From Metellina segmentata (taxonomy: Eukaryota; Arthropoda; Arachnida; Araneae; Tetragnathidae), in the NCBI GenBank assembly GCA_947359465.1, contig OX375881.1:120663967-120727966 (forward strand): a stretch of DNA of 64,000 nt, in the 5' to 3' direction. Position 1 is the first letter of the stretch, and each line of letters starts with the position of its first letter. The notes under the pieces were generated by a model. It ran no database searches. It had not been told where the DNA came from and worked only from the letters and a program-made list of their open reading frames with translations. The position numbers and the translations under genes are program-made. Below are positions 54,472 to 64,000 of this stretch, one piece after another.

Positions 54472-55025
54472 CCTGTCTGTCTTGTCGGTCTGTCTGTTCA
54501 GTCTGTCTGTCCTGTTTGTCTGTTCAGTCTGTTCTATCTGTCTGTTCAGTCTGTTCTATCTGTCTGTTCAGTCTGTCTGTTCTGTCTGTCCTGTTTGTCT
54601 GTTCAGTCTGTTCTATCTGTCTGCCCTGTCTGTTCAGTATGTCTCTCTGTTCATCTGTCTGTATGTCTGTTCTGTTCTGTCTGTCTGTATGTTCTGTCTC
54701 TCAGTCCTGTCTGTTCTGTCTGTTTGTTCAGTCTGTCTGTCTGTATGTTATGTCTGTCTGTTCAGTCTGTTCAGTTTGTCTGTCTGTTTGTTCAGTCTGT
54801 CTGGTCTGTTCTGTCTATATGTCTGCTCTGTCTGTTTGTTCAGTCTGTCTGTTCAGTCTGTCTGGACTGTCTGTCTCGTCTGTCTGCCTGGTCTGTCTTG
54901 TTCTATTCGTTTTGTTCTATTATGTCTGTATGTTCTGTCTGTCTTGTCTGGTCTGTGTTGTCTGTCTTGTCTGGTCTGTCTATATGTCTGGTCCGTCTAT
55001 ATGTCTGGTCTGTCTGTTCATCTGT
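54472..55025. repeat. CTGTCTGTT-type minisatellite
   Basis: About 550 bp of irregular CTGT / CTGTTCAGT units. All three plus frames stay open for 170-190 codons because the unit lacks stops. The Ser/Val/Cys/Leu-rich translations are artefacts. Confidence 0.95.
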
Positions 55026-55222
55026 ATCGTGTGTGCCCTATACACGTCCACACGGTTTAACCCATAGTTTAAATGTTTTTAAAGCTGATATGAATTTACT
55101 TTTTTTTATTTAATGATCCCTTGTGTAATTTTATTTAAAATACAAATAAATCTGTTACCGTTTTCTATGTCTTTAGAACTCCGTATAACACGGTTTTAGT
55201 TTCCTTTTTACACGGAACGCAA

Positions 55223-55999
55223 TCTCTACTCATTATTTTATTAAAGGAAGTGTTTGTTTGTTTCTTGCAACCAAAGTCCTGACGTATCTATGGCACTTAC
55301 AGTAATGGGATTTGGCACACAGGTAGTCCAAATTGTTTGCAATTTTAGAGTCGGGGCGAATTTTAAAATTTAATCTAGAACATTTTTAAATGAATTTAAT
55401 GAAATTTAATCGTTATTGAATGCAACAGCTTAGAAGAGATCACAGATTCTAAATTTATTGTTTTCGTTTCCGTTTTGATTTTGCACGGAGGAATGTTTTT
55501 CCAGCCAGACGATAAAAACAAATAATCTTTTAACTGGAGTCACTTAGTTCTTTTTCTAACTCCTAGACCGTTAAAGACAGTAAAAATGTCAACGATTTGA
55601 AATCTGCGAAAAATTTCACTTTAGATCGATATCTAAAAATATGATTTCTTTGAATAAATAATTTTTAAATTGAATACATCTTTTATATTTTTGCAAGAGA
55701 TTGTGACGTCAAATGAACTTCGCTTTCCGAAAATAAACAGATTGCATCTTCTGCTCTTCGCGTTAAAAAAAAAAAAGAAACAGATTACATTTCCTGCCCT
55801 ATTCTATTTCAGCGAATGAGAGCAAAAAAAAATTTATAAAACATTTGACTGGGATTGTTAAGTTCTTCTTCGTAAAATAGGAATCGTTAAAGATAGATTG
55901 AAAATTTCAACGAATTTGAAATCTGCGGAAAATTTTACACCAGATTAATACTTTACACCACTTGCACGGGCAACGCCGGGCTAGCCACGCAGTGGCTAG
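55223..55999 (+). mobile_element. Non-autonomous Helitron, complete
   Basis: 777 bp. The 5' end is TCTCTACTCATTATTTTATT after A55222. The 3' end is CGGGCAACGCCGGGCTAGCC, then the ACGCAGTGGC hairpin side and CTAG before T56000. The interior matches 1772-2244 and 61792-62400. It splits the pogo-like element, whose ATAACACGG repeats lie on both sides. Confidence 0.9.
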
Positions 56000-56171
56000 T
56001 TTTATATAATTCCTAAGTTTCGCTTAACACGGTGTCTATACAAGTATCCTATAGCACGGTTTCCATATAACACGGTATCAAATATACAAAATTGTATGAC
56101 CCCCATGTTTAGTATAGCACGGTTTCCTTATAACACGATACCAATTAACCGTGCTATACGAGGGTTATCTG

Positions 56172-56684
56172 TATATGGCTTTCGAATAATTTTTAAATTG
56201 CTGTGAGGAACAGATTTAGCTTTTCCCTTTCAATAGTTTACCGACCTCTGGTCCCAACGGTAGAACAAACTATAAAATTAGTTTTAGCGTCCACACAAAA
56301 ACCGTCCCAGAAACTGAAGAGTTCAGAATTCCATGGGAAGGAGGCATTTGTCTGGGATTGTCCCGATCGATGACCAAAACGCTGACTCGTCCGAAGCACT
56401 GATTTGCTCGGTTTCTCTTTCATGCCCTGAGGTTGCGAGTAACTCCGATAACATAATTGTAAAAATTCCAAGTAAATTTAGATGGAAAAGCTGTTTGCTT
56501 TTGGGTCTCCGAGACACATTATCTTTTTGCTGGTCTAGTCACTTAAAAAGACACGATAAAAATAACACCTCGTTTTATCGCGCATCAAGGGGAAGCGATA
56601 GATCCAGAGCTAAGAAAACGTAAAGATGTCTTGTTGATTTTTAAGTTTTATAGTACAAGGACCCTATTTGGCCTTGCTGTGCCA
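56172..56684. other. No supported gene
   Basis: Overlapping frames on both strands (77-96 codons) without motifs. A phrase at 56653-56675 (CAAGGACCCTATTTGGCC) recurs at about 36162. Confidence 0.45.
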
Positions 56685-56991
56685 CGTAGGTATTTCAATT
56701 AACGTCGGACTGGAGCAACACAATGGGCTATCAAACCCGAAGGGTAAGATCCGAGAACAACGCCGCGTCATTTTGAATCACGGTCAGATGACGAGGTCAC
56801 ACCTGAGCTGGCAACCCACTCTCCAAACTTCTACGCCAACCCAACGTGCGGACTTTCGGCCAAGACAGATTTAAGGGTCACCAGCCGCCTCTACACTATA
56901 CGCTTACAAATATCCATACCCTGACCCGGATTCGAACCAGGAACCTTCCGATCTAGAGGCTGACACCTTAACCACCAGACCGGTGGGTCGG
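56685..56991 (-). repeat. SINE-B, full length, reversed
   Basis: On the minus strand the head is CCGGTCTGGTGGTTAAGG (box A) and GGTTCCTGGTTCGAATCCGG (box B). The linker TCAGGGTATGGATATTTG is unlike SINE-A. Then follows the shared body from GAAAGTCCGCACGTTGG through GACCTCGTCATCTGACCG to the GTCCGACGTTAATTGAAATA tail. This is the reference copy for the alternative head. Confidence 0.88.
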
Positions 56992-57412
56992 CGATATATG
57001 AATTGGGTTGCTGACTTGTTTAGCTGTCGTATATTTAATTATTATGTCACGAAAAAGAAGTGCACCTCCGTAAGTGAAGAGCAGAGAGCGAGAGCAAAAC
57101 AAGGAAGAGTGCGTCAACAAGGAAGGAGCCCTTCAATTAGCGAAGTTTGCAGTCCGCTCAGCCACGTGCCTGCCCTCAAGGTTGCCGGCTCTACCCGCAC
57201 TTGCCTCTGCCATTCGTCATTTGCATCATCCTTCCACTGTGAACTGTTACGAGAAAACTGTTACGCGAGGTATTCTGTAACCCATTTGCTCAACGTGCTT
57301 CGCTAACTCTAGATTCAGTCACTCACACAGAAACGGGTTTTCTCTATTTTGAAAACAGTCTAGAGTTGAAACAGTTTAAGAACACGATGTCTACCTTTGG
57401 TTTTAATTTTTT

Positions 57413-57512
57413 GATACCGTCCGGTCGGAAGAGTAGCGGTTAAGTAACTGGAGGGTTGCGAGTTCGTATCGCGATCCAACCAAAGACCGTCGTGCACGTG
57501 GGTGGGTGTGCA
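57413..57512 (+). repeat. SINE-A head only
   Basis: CCGGTCGGAAGAGTAGCGG, TAACTGGAGGGTTGCGAG and CCAACCAAAGACCGTCGTG, with a small insertion in box B. The body is absent. Confidence 0.8.
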
Positions 57513-58062
57513 TATAACTAAAAATGTGGCTTTCATTCAGGGCCCCCACATAGGCGATGCTGCTGTTAACCTGGGAACGGGCCTGTTAGTCAGAGGAGCC
57601 CGCAAAGAGGCAAAAAATGCGATGAAAAAATCAAAATTCATAAAACTGGTGACGATGTTGAAAGTAACTTTTCACATGTCAAATTAAAATGTAGAAGTCC
57701 CAAAAATGTAACATTCTCCATGATAAAACCCAAGAAAAATTTAAATAATTTATTCATGTTTGTTTTTTAAGGAGGGCACTTATATATTTTCTATTAAGTA
57801 TTATTAAAGTTTGAGTCCTACTTTGATCAGTTGCTTTGAATTTAATTTCAATTGTAGAAATGTACATATGCAAATTACATTTTAATTTTCCGGATATTAA
57901 AACTGTATTTTATGTTTATAAACCAAATGTTTATTAATTTTTTTTCCAACACTTTTTTTTTACCTAAATGTCTTGTTTGTTGTATGGTATATCGTATATA
58001 TGTCACTCTTATGAAAGTATGTAAACCTATGTAAAGTATGTTTTAGGATTCAACTATGGAAA

Positions 58063-58578
58063 ATGCTTTTTAAAAAATTCAAAATGTTCAAACATAAACA
58101 GTGTAAAAGGGACATGGATGAGGGGCCCGTCATTTCATCTAACAACGGGGCACGTCATAAAATCTGGCAACGGGGCCCACAGATTGATGTGGGTGGCCTG
58201 CTTTCATTACAAAGTATGAAATTGCATTTTCTATTTCAACGATTCAGAAAGAATTCGAACGATCGCAACGTTTCGTTTCCCGCTCCTAAAAATGTTTACC
58301 CATCCAATTCAACCGAGTTTTATTCAGAACCACCAAAAGAAAAGAGCCACGTAATCTTAAAGAGGAAAAAAAAAAGTTTCGTCCGTTTCCGAGCGTTGCC
58401 ACAAAAAAGAAAATCTAGAAAAATCTCGGAATTCCAAGTCCGAAGTCTGCCGTGGATTTTGCAGAGATGGAGGTTATTTATTCCACAAGAACCGTTTTTG
58501 TGGAAAAGCGAAAACTTATTTTCACTCCATGCTCTTGGCAACAATCGCCTGCACGAACGATCTGATGACAAGAAGTGA
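58063..58578 (+). CDS. Hypothetical 171-aa basic reading frame
   Basis: Intact from ATG to TGA with Lys/Arg-rich composition and no recognised domain, signal peptide or membrane segment. It includes a small in-frame repeat (NGARHKIWQRGPQI region) from CAACGGGGC units. An antisense frame of 83 codons overlaps. No neighbours or polyadenylation signal support it. It may be chance or a single exon. Confidence 0.2.
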   Translation: MLFKKFKMFKHKQCKRDMDEGPVISSNNGARHKIWQRGPQIDVGGLLSLQSMKLHFLFQRFRKNSNDRNVSFPAPKNVYPSNSTEFYSEPPKEKSHVILKRKKKSFVRFRALPQKRKSRKISEFQVRSLPWILQRWRLFIPQEPFLWKSENLFSLHALGNNRLHERSDDKK

Positions 58579-58579
58579 A

Positions 58580-59256
58580 GACGGGGAAGCGTCCTTGGGC
58601 CTGACCATCCGATAAAATATGTTTTAATAACCGGCCCGATAAAGAAGATCTAAGTAGATTGAGACAGAGTCGCCTAGATGGCGTTAGGGAATGGAACGAC
58701 TGCGCATGCGTACGTCAGGAAGCGATAGCGGCGAGAAAGGAAAGTCCAGGGTTTCGCTCAACTTTAGTTTTATCGCCGTTTTGGCTCCCTTATGAAAATC
58801 ATATAGTAGATATTCTTCTGAGGGCTTATCTTGATCATTTTTGCTCAGAAAAACACATTTCTTTCGTCAATGAAGGATGCGGACTTTTTTGTAGCACCAT
58901 CAGGGATCGACAAATATTTTTTGTATCCCAATTTTTGTTTGAACAAAACATAGTATTTTTAACAAAATAATCCCAAGTTTTGTAATTACTTCACGGAAAA
59001 GAACATTTAGTATAAAAGAGTGTCTGTGTCTTCCTGTCAATAAATACATTATGAAAGAATCAAAGCATTGTAATGTATTTTGTGCACTCCCCCGTATAAC
59101 AAATTTAAAAATAAAACTCTTTACCCAAATCATTTTTTATTAAAAACTTTTCAAACTTTATACTTGTCCCACTTCTATACAGGTAGAGTTATAATCACCA
59201 AAATATTTATGATTTACCCAGCTCACATGTTTTTTATATGACAAATGATACATCAA
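58580..59256. other. No recognisable content
   Basis: Short frames only. A single-copy look, but nothing could be assigned. Confidence 0.45.
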
Positions 59257-59425
59257 GGGCCTGATAGCCCAATTGGTAGATTGGTCGCGGTGGGTTAAAC
59301 CGAAGACCCTCGTGTACGTGGGAGCATACTACTCTGTTGCATTCTTAAATGTCCTGACGTAGGTATGTGACGTAGTTGAGATCATCGCTAATAGCCCACT
59401 GTAGAAATGATCGTTACTAGGACAC
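59257..59425 (+). repeat. SINE, rearranged copy
   Basis: Head CCTGATAGCCCAATTGGTAG, then ACCGAAGACCCTCGTGTACG, a short body and GAGATCATCGCTAATAGCCC. The middle is deleted. Confidence 0.6.
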
Positions 59426-59445
59426 ATAATTAGGGGTTTCGGGGT

Positions 59446-59697
59446 AATTCCAAAGAGTAGCGGATTAGCAACCAGATGGCTTCGAGATCGCATCGAAACC
59501 AAGACTATAGTGTACATGGGGTGATGGTGCAAGTTATATCGGTCGTGGCATCAAATATCCTCATACTGACAGCGATTCAAAAGGACAAGGTGTTTTACAT
59601 TCAAAACTTTGCCTTCATGACTGATCCCAGAACATCGCCCATAACCCACTGTGTTGTTTCAGTACGAACTCATCATCTACCTATTAACCAGCTAATT
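59446..59697 (+). repeat. SINE-A, diverged
   Basis: CCAAAGAGTAGCGGATTAGC, GGTCGTGGCATCAAATATCC, GACTGATCCCAGAACATCGC and CCCACTGTGTTGTTTCAGTA. Part of the body is lost. A separate tail fragment (GTCCCGGACCGTTGCCAATA to GCGACGTTAATTATG) lies at 59805-59866. Confidence 0.72.
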
Positions 59698-59984
59698 TAC
59701 TAATAGGATGTGACACCACCCCTCAAAGCACCGAAACAGGAATGCCATTGATTACTCTGCTCTAATCACCTTAACGGATGAAATTGAACCATTTTGATGA
59801 ATGGTTGGCAATGTCCCGGACCGTTGCCAATAACCCGTTCTGTTGCTGAAGTGCGACGTTAATTATGTCTGGATTACTACAGCAACGTTATATACTAGAG
59901 CCAGTGAATCTTTCTTATCTCATGGCACACATATACTAAAATTTTGAAGCACGCAAAAAAATTAGAAAAAAACAGACGGGGCTG

Positions 59985-60660
59985 TGTCGTGACGCGTCCG
60001 CTAGGTTTGAGGCCTAAAATACGTCAGTGAGGCCGTAGGGTGAATGAGAATGGCAGAAATAAGCATTAGAGTGTTTTAATTTCACTCATCAAATGCCACA
60101 TGTATCACAATTGGTGCACTCGCTGCTGATGTTGAAGGTTGTGGCTCGTTACCGACCTCCAATGGGTTGCAAATGAAAAGAAATCTTATGAACATCATTA
60201 AAGCCTTTTTGCACTTAAGTTTGTTTCTGCATAGAATAGAAGTTCGGTAGATCTACATCTCTTTTGGTATTCTAATCTTTTGTTTTGTACTGAATTTTGC
60301 AATCTGCTTTGTATTCTTAACCTTGAAAAGTTTTAAACTGAAAATGCCCAAAACATGTGCCAATATTTCATCATTTTTATGGATTTGTTGAACATATTCT
60401 TTGGTTTATAAAATAAAGAAATGTTTTTTGTCCTTCACTTTGTGTATTTATTTCAACAAACGGACGGGGCTAGGTTTAAAGGTGAAAGGAAGGCCATGTG
60501 ATGAAAGAGAGTGAAAGAAAATAGTACTACACTGTTTTAATTTCCCACATCAAATGTTCAGTGCTTTGCACATATATCACAATTGGTGTACTTGCTGTAG
60601 AAAAGGCTGAGGCTCATTACCGACCTCTATGAGTTGAACTCCGTCATACGATTATAAAAC
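59985..60660. repeat. Two diverged direct repeats of about 190 bp
   Basis: 59985-60190 and 60460-60655 share GACGGGGCT, TGTTTTAATTTC, CATCAAATG, ATATCACAATTGGTG-like and TTACCGACCTC segments. No coding sequence. The second precedes a gypsy fragment. Confidence 0.65.
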
Positions 60661-60814
60661 GTTTATGTCAAACTGAGCGGTGGACGTACTTGGCGCACTT
60701 GAATCAGGAATTTGTTCACCTTGAAGGTGCGACACCTATAGAACTTCATCCTAACCGTCCCGTTGACACTGTGGAATTATAAAATTTGACAAATGGTTAC
60801 ATGATAATTCAGTC

Positions 60815-60976
60815 GAGATTATAACGGATCATAACCCGCTCAAGTATTTGATTGAAACAACCCTTAAGAGTTCCAAACTGACCAGATGGGCGCTTGCCCT
60901 AACAGAGATGGAATTACAAGTTGTTTCATCGCACCGGGGCAAGTCATCAAGGGGCAAATGTACTTTATTGCCTTGA
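60815..60976 (+). pseudogene. Gypsy RNase H fragment
   Basis: In-frame EIITDHNPLKYLIETTLKSS, then KLTRWALALTEMELQVV: the C-terminal half of a gypsy RNase H domain, including the DHxPL motif. A frame slip follows in the HRPG-like hinge. Integrase is missing. Its orientation agrees with the LTR at 61276. Confidence 0.78.
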
Positions 60977-61264
60977 GAGAGAGAGGAATGTTTGCAAATA
61001 GTAAAATGTACCCTTATGTGTAAAATATAGTGCATGTTTCAATGTACGTGTACTCTTATGTGCAAAAATTTACTGTGCATTTTTTATGTATGTGTGATTT
61101 GTATCTTTATGAGGTTTATATGTGTATTTTTTTGTGTAGATTTCTCAATATTCCTACAATGGTTGTATTGCAATTACTCAGGTAGTAAGTTTCATTTTCA
61201 GAGACAATGAGAAGGACTAACTTAAGAGAGAACTACTTTCTCTAAAAGACTAGTTTTTCTCGGG

Positions 61265-61456
61265 TGGTGGGGGCGTGTAGTGGCGCTGTGAGTGCTGACC
61301 CTCAAGCGGAGAGAGAGAAGAGGTGGTGAGGCTGGAAAAAACGTCCGGGAAAAACCGCGGGAAAAAGATGACTTTTCGATGAATTAATGTTTATGTGTAT
61401 TTGTCCGTTCAATAAACCATTTAAGAATGGAAAGTGTTTGCGCTACTTGTAAACAA
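61265..61456 (+). mobile_element. Gypsy polypurine tract and LTR remnant
   Basis: GGTGGTGGGGGCG precedes TGTAGTGGCGCTGTGAG (LTR-like start at 61276). A TCAATAAACC polyadenylation signal lies at about 61409. The LTR is cut by the Helitron starting at 61457. Confidence 0.65.
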
Positions 61457-61791
61457 TCTATATAATGTATATAAAAAAGGATGTAGGTGTGTGTGGGTGT
61501 ATGAATGTGTGTGCATATTTTATATACAAATCTACAACGTTTAAACAATCCACACCGAATTTGGTACACTTATACTTAAGAACACTGCGAAAAACATAGC
61601 TTTTTTTTCTGTCTTCAGACCAATCTGTAGCCATGAAAATTGTCCTAAAAGTGTCCCTCGAAGCTTCAGTTTTAAAATCTAAAGTTTAAAATCTAAAAGG
61701 AAACACGTTCTACAGGGTTTCTGTATGACTTAACACAGGGAAATGTCACGGTCCTATTTGGAACACGAACAACGCCGGTTTATTCAGCTAG
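61457..61791 (+). mobile_element. Short Helitron, complete
   Basis: 335 bp. A61456, then TCTATATAATGTATATAAAA at the 5' end and CGCCGGTTTATTCAGCTAG at the 3' end. Same family as 52733-53153 and 630-916. It is followed with no gap by another Helitron. Confidence 0.85.
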
Positions 61792-62400
61792 TCTCTAATA
61801 TTATAGAAGCAGGTGTTTGTCTGTTTGTTTGTTTTTTTCGCGGCCGCAAAATCCTAACGATTCCATGGCACTTACAGCAATGAGATTTGGCACACAGGTA
61901 GTTCAAAAATTTTGCAATTTTTGGGTCGCGGTGAAAATTAAAAATTTAATCTGGAAGATTTTTAAATGAATTTAATAGTTTTATTCTCTGCCTAGTTCTA
62001 AAAACGCGGAGGACTTTTTCTACCCACTTGACCTTGCAGTCAGGGTTTGGAACCATGCCAATTTTTTTCATTCGACAGAACGCGTAGAAAATTATATTTT
62101 TCGTTTCCGCTTTGATTTTGCGCGATGAATGATTTTCCAGCCAGACGATAAATCTTAACTGGAGTCACAGTTCTATTTTCTATCTCCTAGACCGTTAAAA
62201 ATGGAGTAAAAATATCAACGGATTTGAAATCTGCGGAAAATTTCAGTTTAGATTAATACCTAAAAATATGATTTTGTTTAAATAAATAATTTTTTAATTG
62301 AATATATCTTCAAAGAATTTGAAATCAGCGGAAAATTTTACCCCAGATTAATACCTTACACCACGGGCACGGGCAACGCCGTCTAGCCACGCAGTGGCTA
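61792..62400 (+). mobile_element. Non-autonomous Helitron joined to the previous one
   Basis: 5' end TCTCTAATATTATAGAAGC. Internal blocks as in 55223-55999. 3' end CACGGGCAACGCCGTCTAGC with the CACGCAGTGGC hairpin, finishing CTACTAAG rather than a clean CTAGT, so the exact last base is uncertain. Confidence 0.8.
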
Positions 62401-62439
62401 CTAAGAGATAACAATAAGTAGGACTGAATTGCTCGGGAA

Positions 62440-63055
62440 CCTGCACTCAGTATCGGATGCCCGGATCTTCTTGGATTCCTCATCTCGATCGTTCTTCCTG
62501 TTGACGTTTCCTATTCTTCTTCTCCTGTTTATTAAACATTTTCTGGAAGTTTTGAAATTTTTGTACTTTTCTTTACATAGAAATCCGATACCTAAACAAG
62601 TATTAAATATTAAGAGTTTTTCTATTATTATTTATAAAGCGTAAAGAGACGAAACAAATGACACCTCAAACGTCGAACTCGCACAAAGGATGCTTGGAGC
62701 TAAACATAATTATGTGAGCGGCGCGACGCCTTAAATATGAGGTGCCCTCGCCGAGCCCGTTGACGCTCAGCATCGGATATCCGGATCATATCGGATTCCC
62801 TGTCTCTCAATATTTCTTCCTGTTGACGTTTCTATAATTTTTCTTGCATTTATATATTATGCATATATTTGGATAGTTAAAATTGTTTGCGTAATTTCCA
62901 CACTTCGAAGTCCGATATCTAAACAAGTATTTAATATCAAAGTTTTATTTCTGTTATTATTTATAAATCCCAAAGAGACGAAACAAATGACCCCTCAATC
63001 CTCGTGTTCGCACAAAGGAGGCCGGAGCTAGACTAAATTAATGTGAACGGCAGTG
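62440..63055. repeat. Imperfect tandem duplication, about 320-bp unit
   Basis: 62440-62735 and 62760-63055 share CTCAGYATCGGATRYCCGGAT, TTCCTGTTGACGTTTC, CCGATAYCTAAACAAGTATT and AAAGAGACGAAACAAATGAC, then CGCACAAAGGA. No coding sequence. Considerably diverged. Confidence 0.8.
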
Positions 63056-63364
63056 CGCAGTTTCGTGACTGAACTTTACGCTACGATTGCATGAGCGCCA
63101 GATTAATAAGCATTTGCACCATTCTTTGTTTAATGCTCTTTTGAACGCGATATCGTTCATTTATGTATCATTTATATTTTTCATGGTATTACATTTTCCG
63201 CACTAACGCTTTTTTGTGATACTCAAAAATAAAGCCTAGTATCCCGGTATCGAAAATCAAGACGTATTCTATGTCAAAACATGCTGATCTGATTAAAAAA
63301 TTAGGTATAATTTTGATTGGTTGGATTAGGTAAGGCAGTGGAATTTACATCCCATACGAAAAAC

Positions 63365-63645
63365 ATTCACCGAGGGGAAAAATCTGAGAGCACACACAAT
63401 ACTTCCTTAGCTTTGAACAACGATCAGTAACGCACACGGAACCACATTAAATCTGTCGCAACATTAAATGCCTTCACGTCGGCAAGGGGGGGACGTTTGG
63501 AGAGTGGGATACCACCTCAAGTTTTGACCTCGTCATCTGGCCGTGGTTCAAAATTACGAGGTATTGCCCTAGGATATTCGGGATTGATTATTTCGCAAAT
63601 AGCCAATAGGTGCTTCAGTGAGACGTTGATTTAACCACCAACCAG
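63365..63645 (+). repeat. SINE body and tail, with an inverted fragment upstream
   Basis: Plus-strand body 63440-63645: CCACATTAAATCTGTCGC, GACCTCGTCATCTGGCCGTG, GTTCAAAATTACGAGG and CAGTGAGACGTTGATTTAAC. 63365-63430 looks like a reversed, decayed tail (GAGGGGAAAAATCTGAGAG). Confidence 0.68.
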
Positions 63646-63819
63646 GGCTGTAGTGATGGGTATACGGCGGTCTGGTTTTACCAACAAATTCCGTATACCC
63701 TCTGCTTTTTCTTTAAAACTACGTACACGCTTTGCTTTTCCTAGAAAACATGGCGCGAAACGCAGGTAGCTGTAGAAGCAAAAGAAAAGTTTCTATTTCC
63801 AGATATCACCTTGGTACGT

Positions 63820-64000
63820 AATTCCAAAGATCTATTAATAAAAAACAATTCATTCAAAGTATTGTCTACAAAATGAAATCCAGACTTTGTTCTGATGTTA
63901 ATGAAGAAAATTGTCAACTTTTGAAGGATATATCCATGTTTGATGCAGAAAATATAAATACAGGTGATATTTGCTATAGAGGCAAGGAAAAGGAACTGTC
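63820..64000 (+). pseudogene. Possible hAT-type transposase fragment, runs off the window
   Basis: Open frame with SIVYKMKSRLCSDVNEENC, QLLKDISMFDAEN and YRGKEKEL. The CSDV...ENCQLL pattern recalls the middle region of hAT/KIAA1586-like transposases. There is no upstream start, and the frame is still open at the last base. The call rests on one short block. Confidence 0.35.

Larger units (their letters stand above)
54315..56171. mobile_element. Pogo/Tigger-like inverted-repeat element with nested Helitron
   Basis: Left end CAGGTGACCCTCTTATAACA and right end, reversed, CAGATAACCCTCGTATAGCA, each flanked by TA (54313-54314, 56172-56173). Subterminal ATAACACGG motifs recur many times at both ends and around the inserted Helitron. 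The CAG start, TA target and GACCCT-type end fit pogo/Tigger-like elements. There is no transposase. The interior is a CTGT minisatellite and a Helitron. Confidence 0.82.

Noticed and set aside
54482..55113. Three overlapping frames of 170-190 codons, Cys/Val/Ser/Leu-rich
   Set aside because: They are translations of the CTGT minisatellite in all three frames. The repeat unit simply lacks stop codons.
56983..57306. 107-codon plus-strand frame
   Set aside because: It begins at the edge of a SINE, overlaps another frame, and has no recognisable motif.

Overview
The window is eukaryotic and looks like arthropod intergenic DNA, possibly chelicerate; nothing in it fixes the species. It is AT-rich, rich in microsatellites and packed with decayed mobile elements. 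The elements are Helitrons, hAT, Tc1/mariner and pogo-like transposons, CR1-like and RNase H-bearing LINEs, Ty3/gypsy remnants, and a very abundant tRNA-derived SINE. I found no confident multi-exon host gene. The best candidate for a non-transposon protein is a 115-codon reading frame at 34290-34637 (minus strand), and it lies inside a mobile element.

Layout. 1-2600: SINE debris, a (CA)/(TA) microsatellite, a dispersed repeat called here element E (copy 1) and two Helitron fragments facing each other. 2600-6170: a broken gypsy element with a 510-bp solo LTR inserted in its pol gene. 6635-12371: a minus-strand CR1/L2-like LINE whose ORF1 keeps an esterase-like tail. It is interrupted by a second LINE fragment (7057-8106) and by 1.5 kb of unexplained sequence. 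12843-16891: a plus-strand LINE with endonuclease, reverse transcriptase and RNase H domains. Its first 143 bases fold as a hepatitis-delta-virus-like (HDV-like) self-cleaving ribozyme. 17328-19007: an inverted-repeat element and two copies of a 194-bp MITE, each with its own 8-bp target duplication.

19616-26302: element E copy 2, split by a 5.2-kb minus-strand Helitron. E copy 1 near base 1615 preserves the exact empty site. The Helitron holds remnants of the Helitron replication protein, and its 5' end was later tandemly duplicated. 27202-28690: a broken minus-strand gene of an unnamed repetitive family. 29990-43270: a dense SINE field containing two hAT transposons (31490-33442 and 33658-35854). 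The second hAT has a perfect 8-bp target duplication and a nested inverted-repeat element that carries the 115-aa frame. The field also holds a satellite-like block (38186-39380) and two arrays of GCGNAGC mini-hairpins (39391-39635).

44800-47260: mariner and Tc1 fragments. 49640-53900: a duplicated LTR-like block and a short Helitron. 54007-56171: a (TG)n tract, then a pogo-like inverted-repeat element containing a CTGT minisatellite and an inserted Helitron. 56685-64000: more SINEs, a gypsy RNase H and LTR remnant, two Helitrons joined end to end, a tandem duplication, and a possible hAT fragment running off the edge.

The parts do not form a pathway. What links them is nesting order, which allows relative dating: element E is older than the Helitron inside it, the pogo-like element is older than its Helitron, the gypsy element is older than the solo LTR in it, and the CR1-like LINE is older than the LINE fragment inside it. 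The SINEs and the 194-bp MITEs look youngest.
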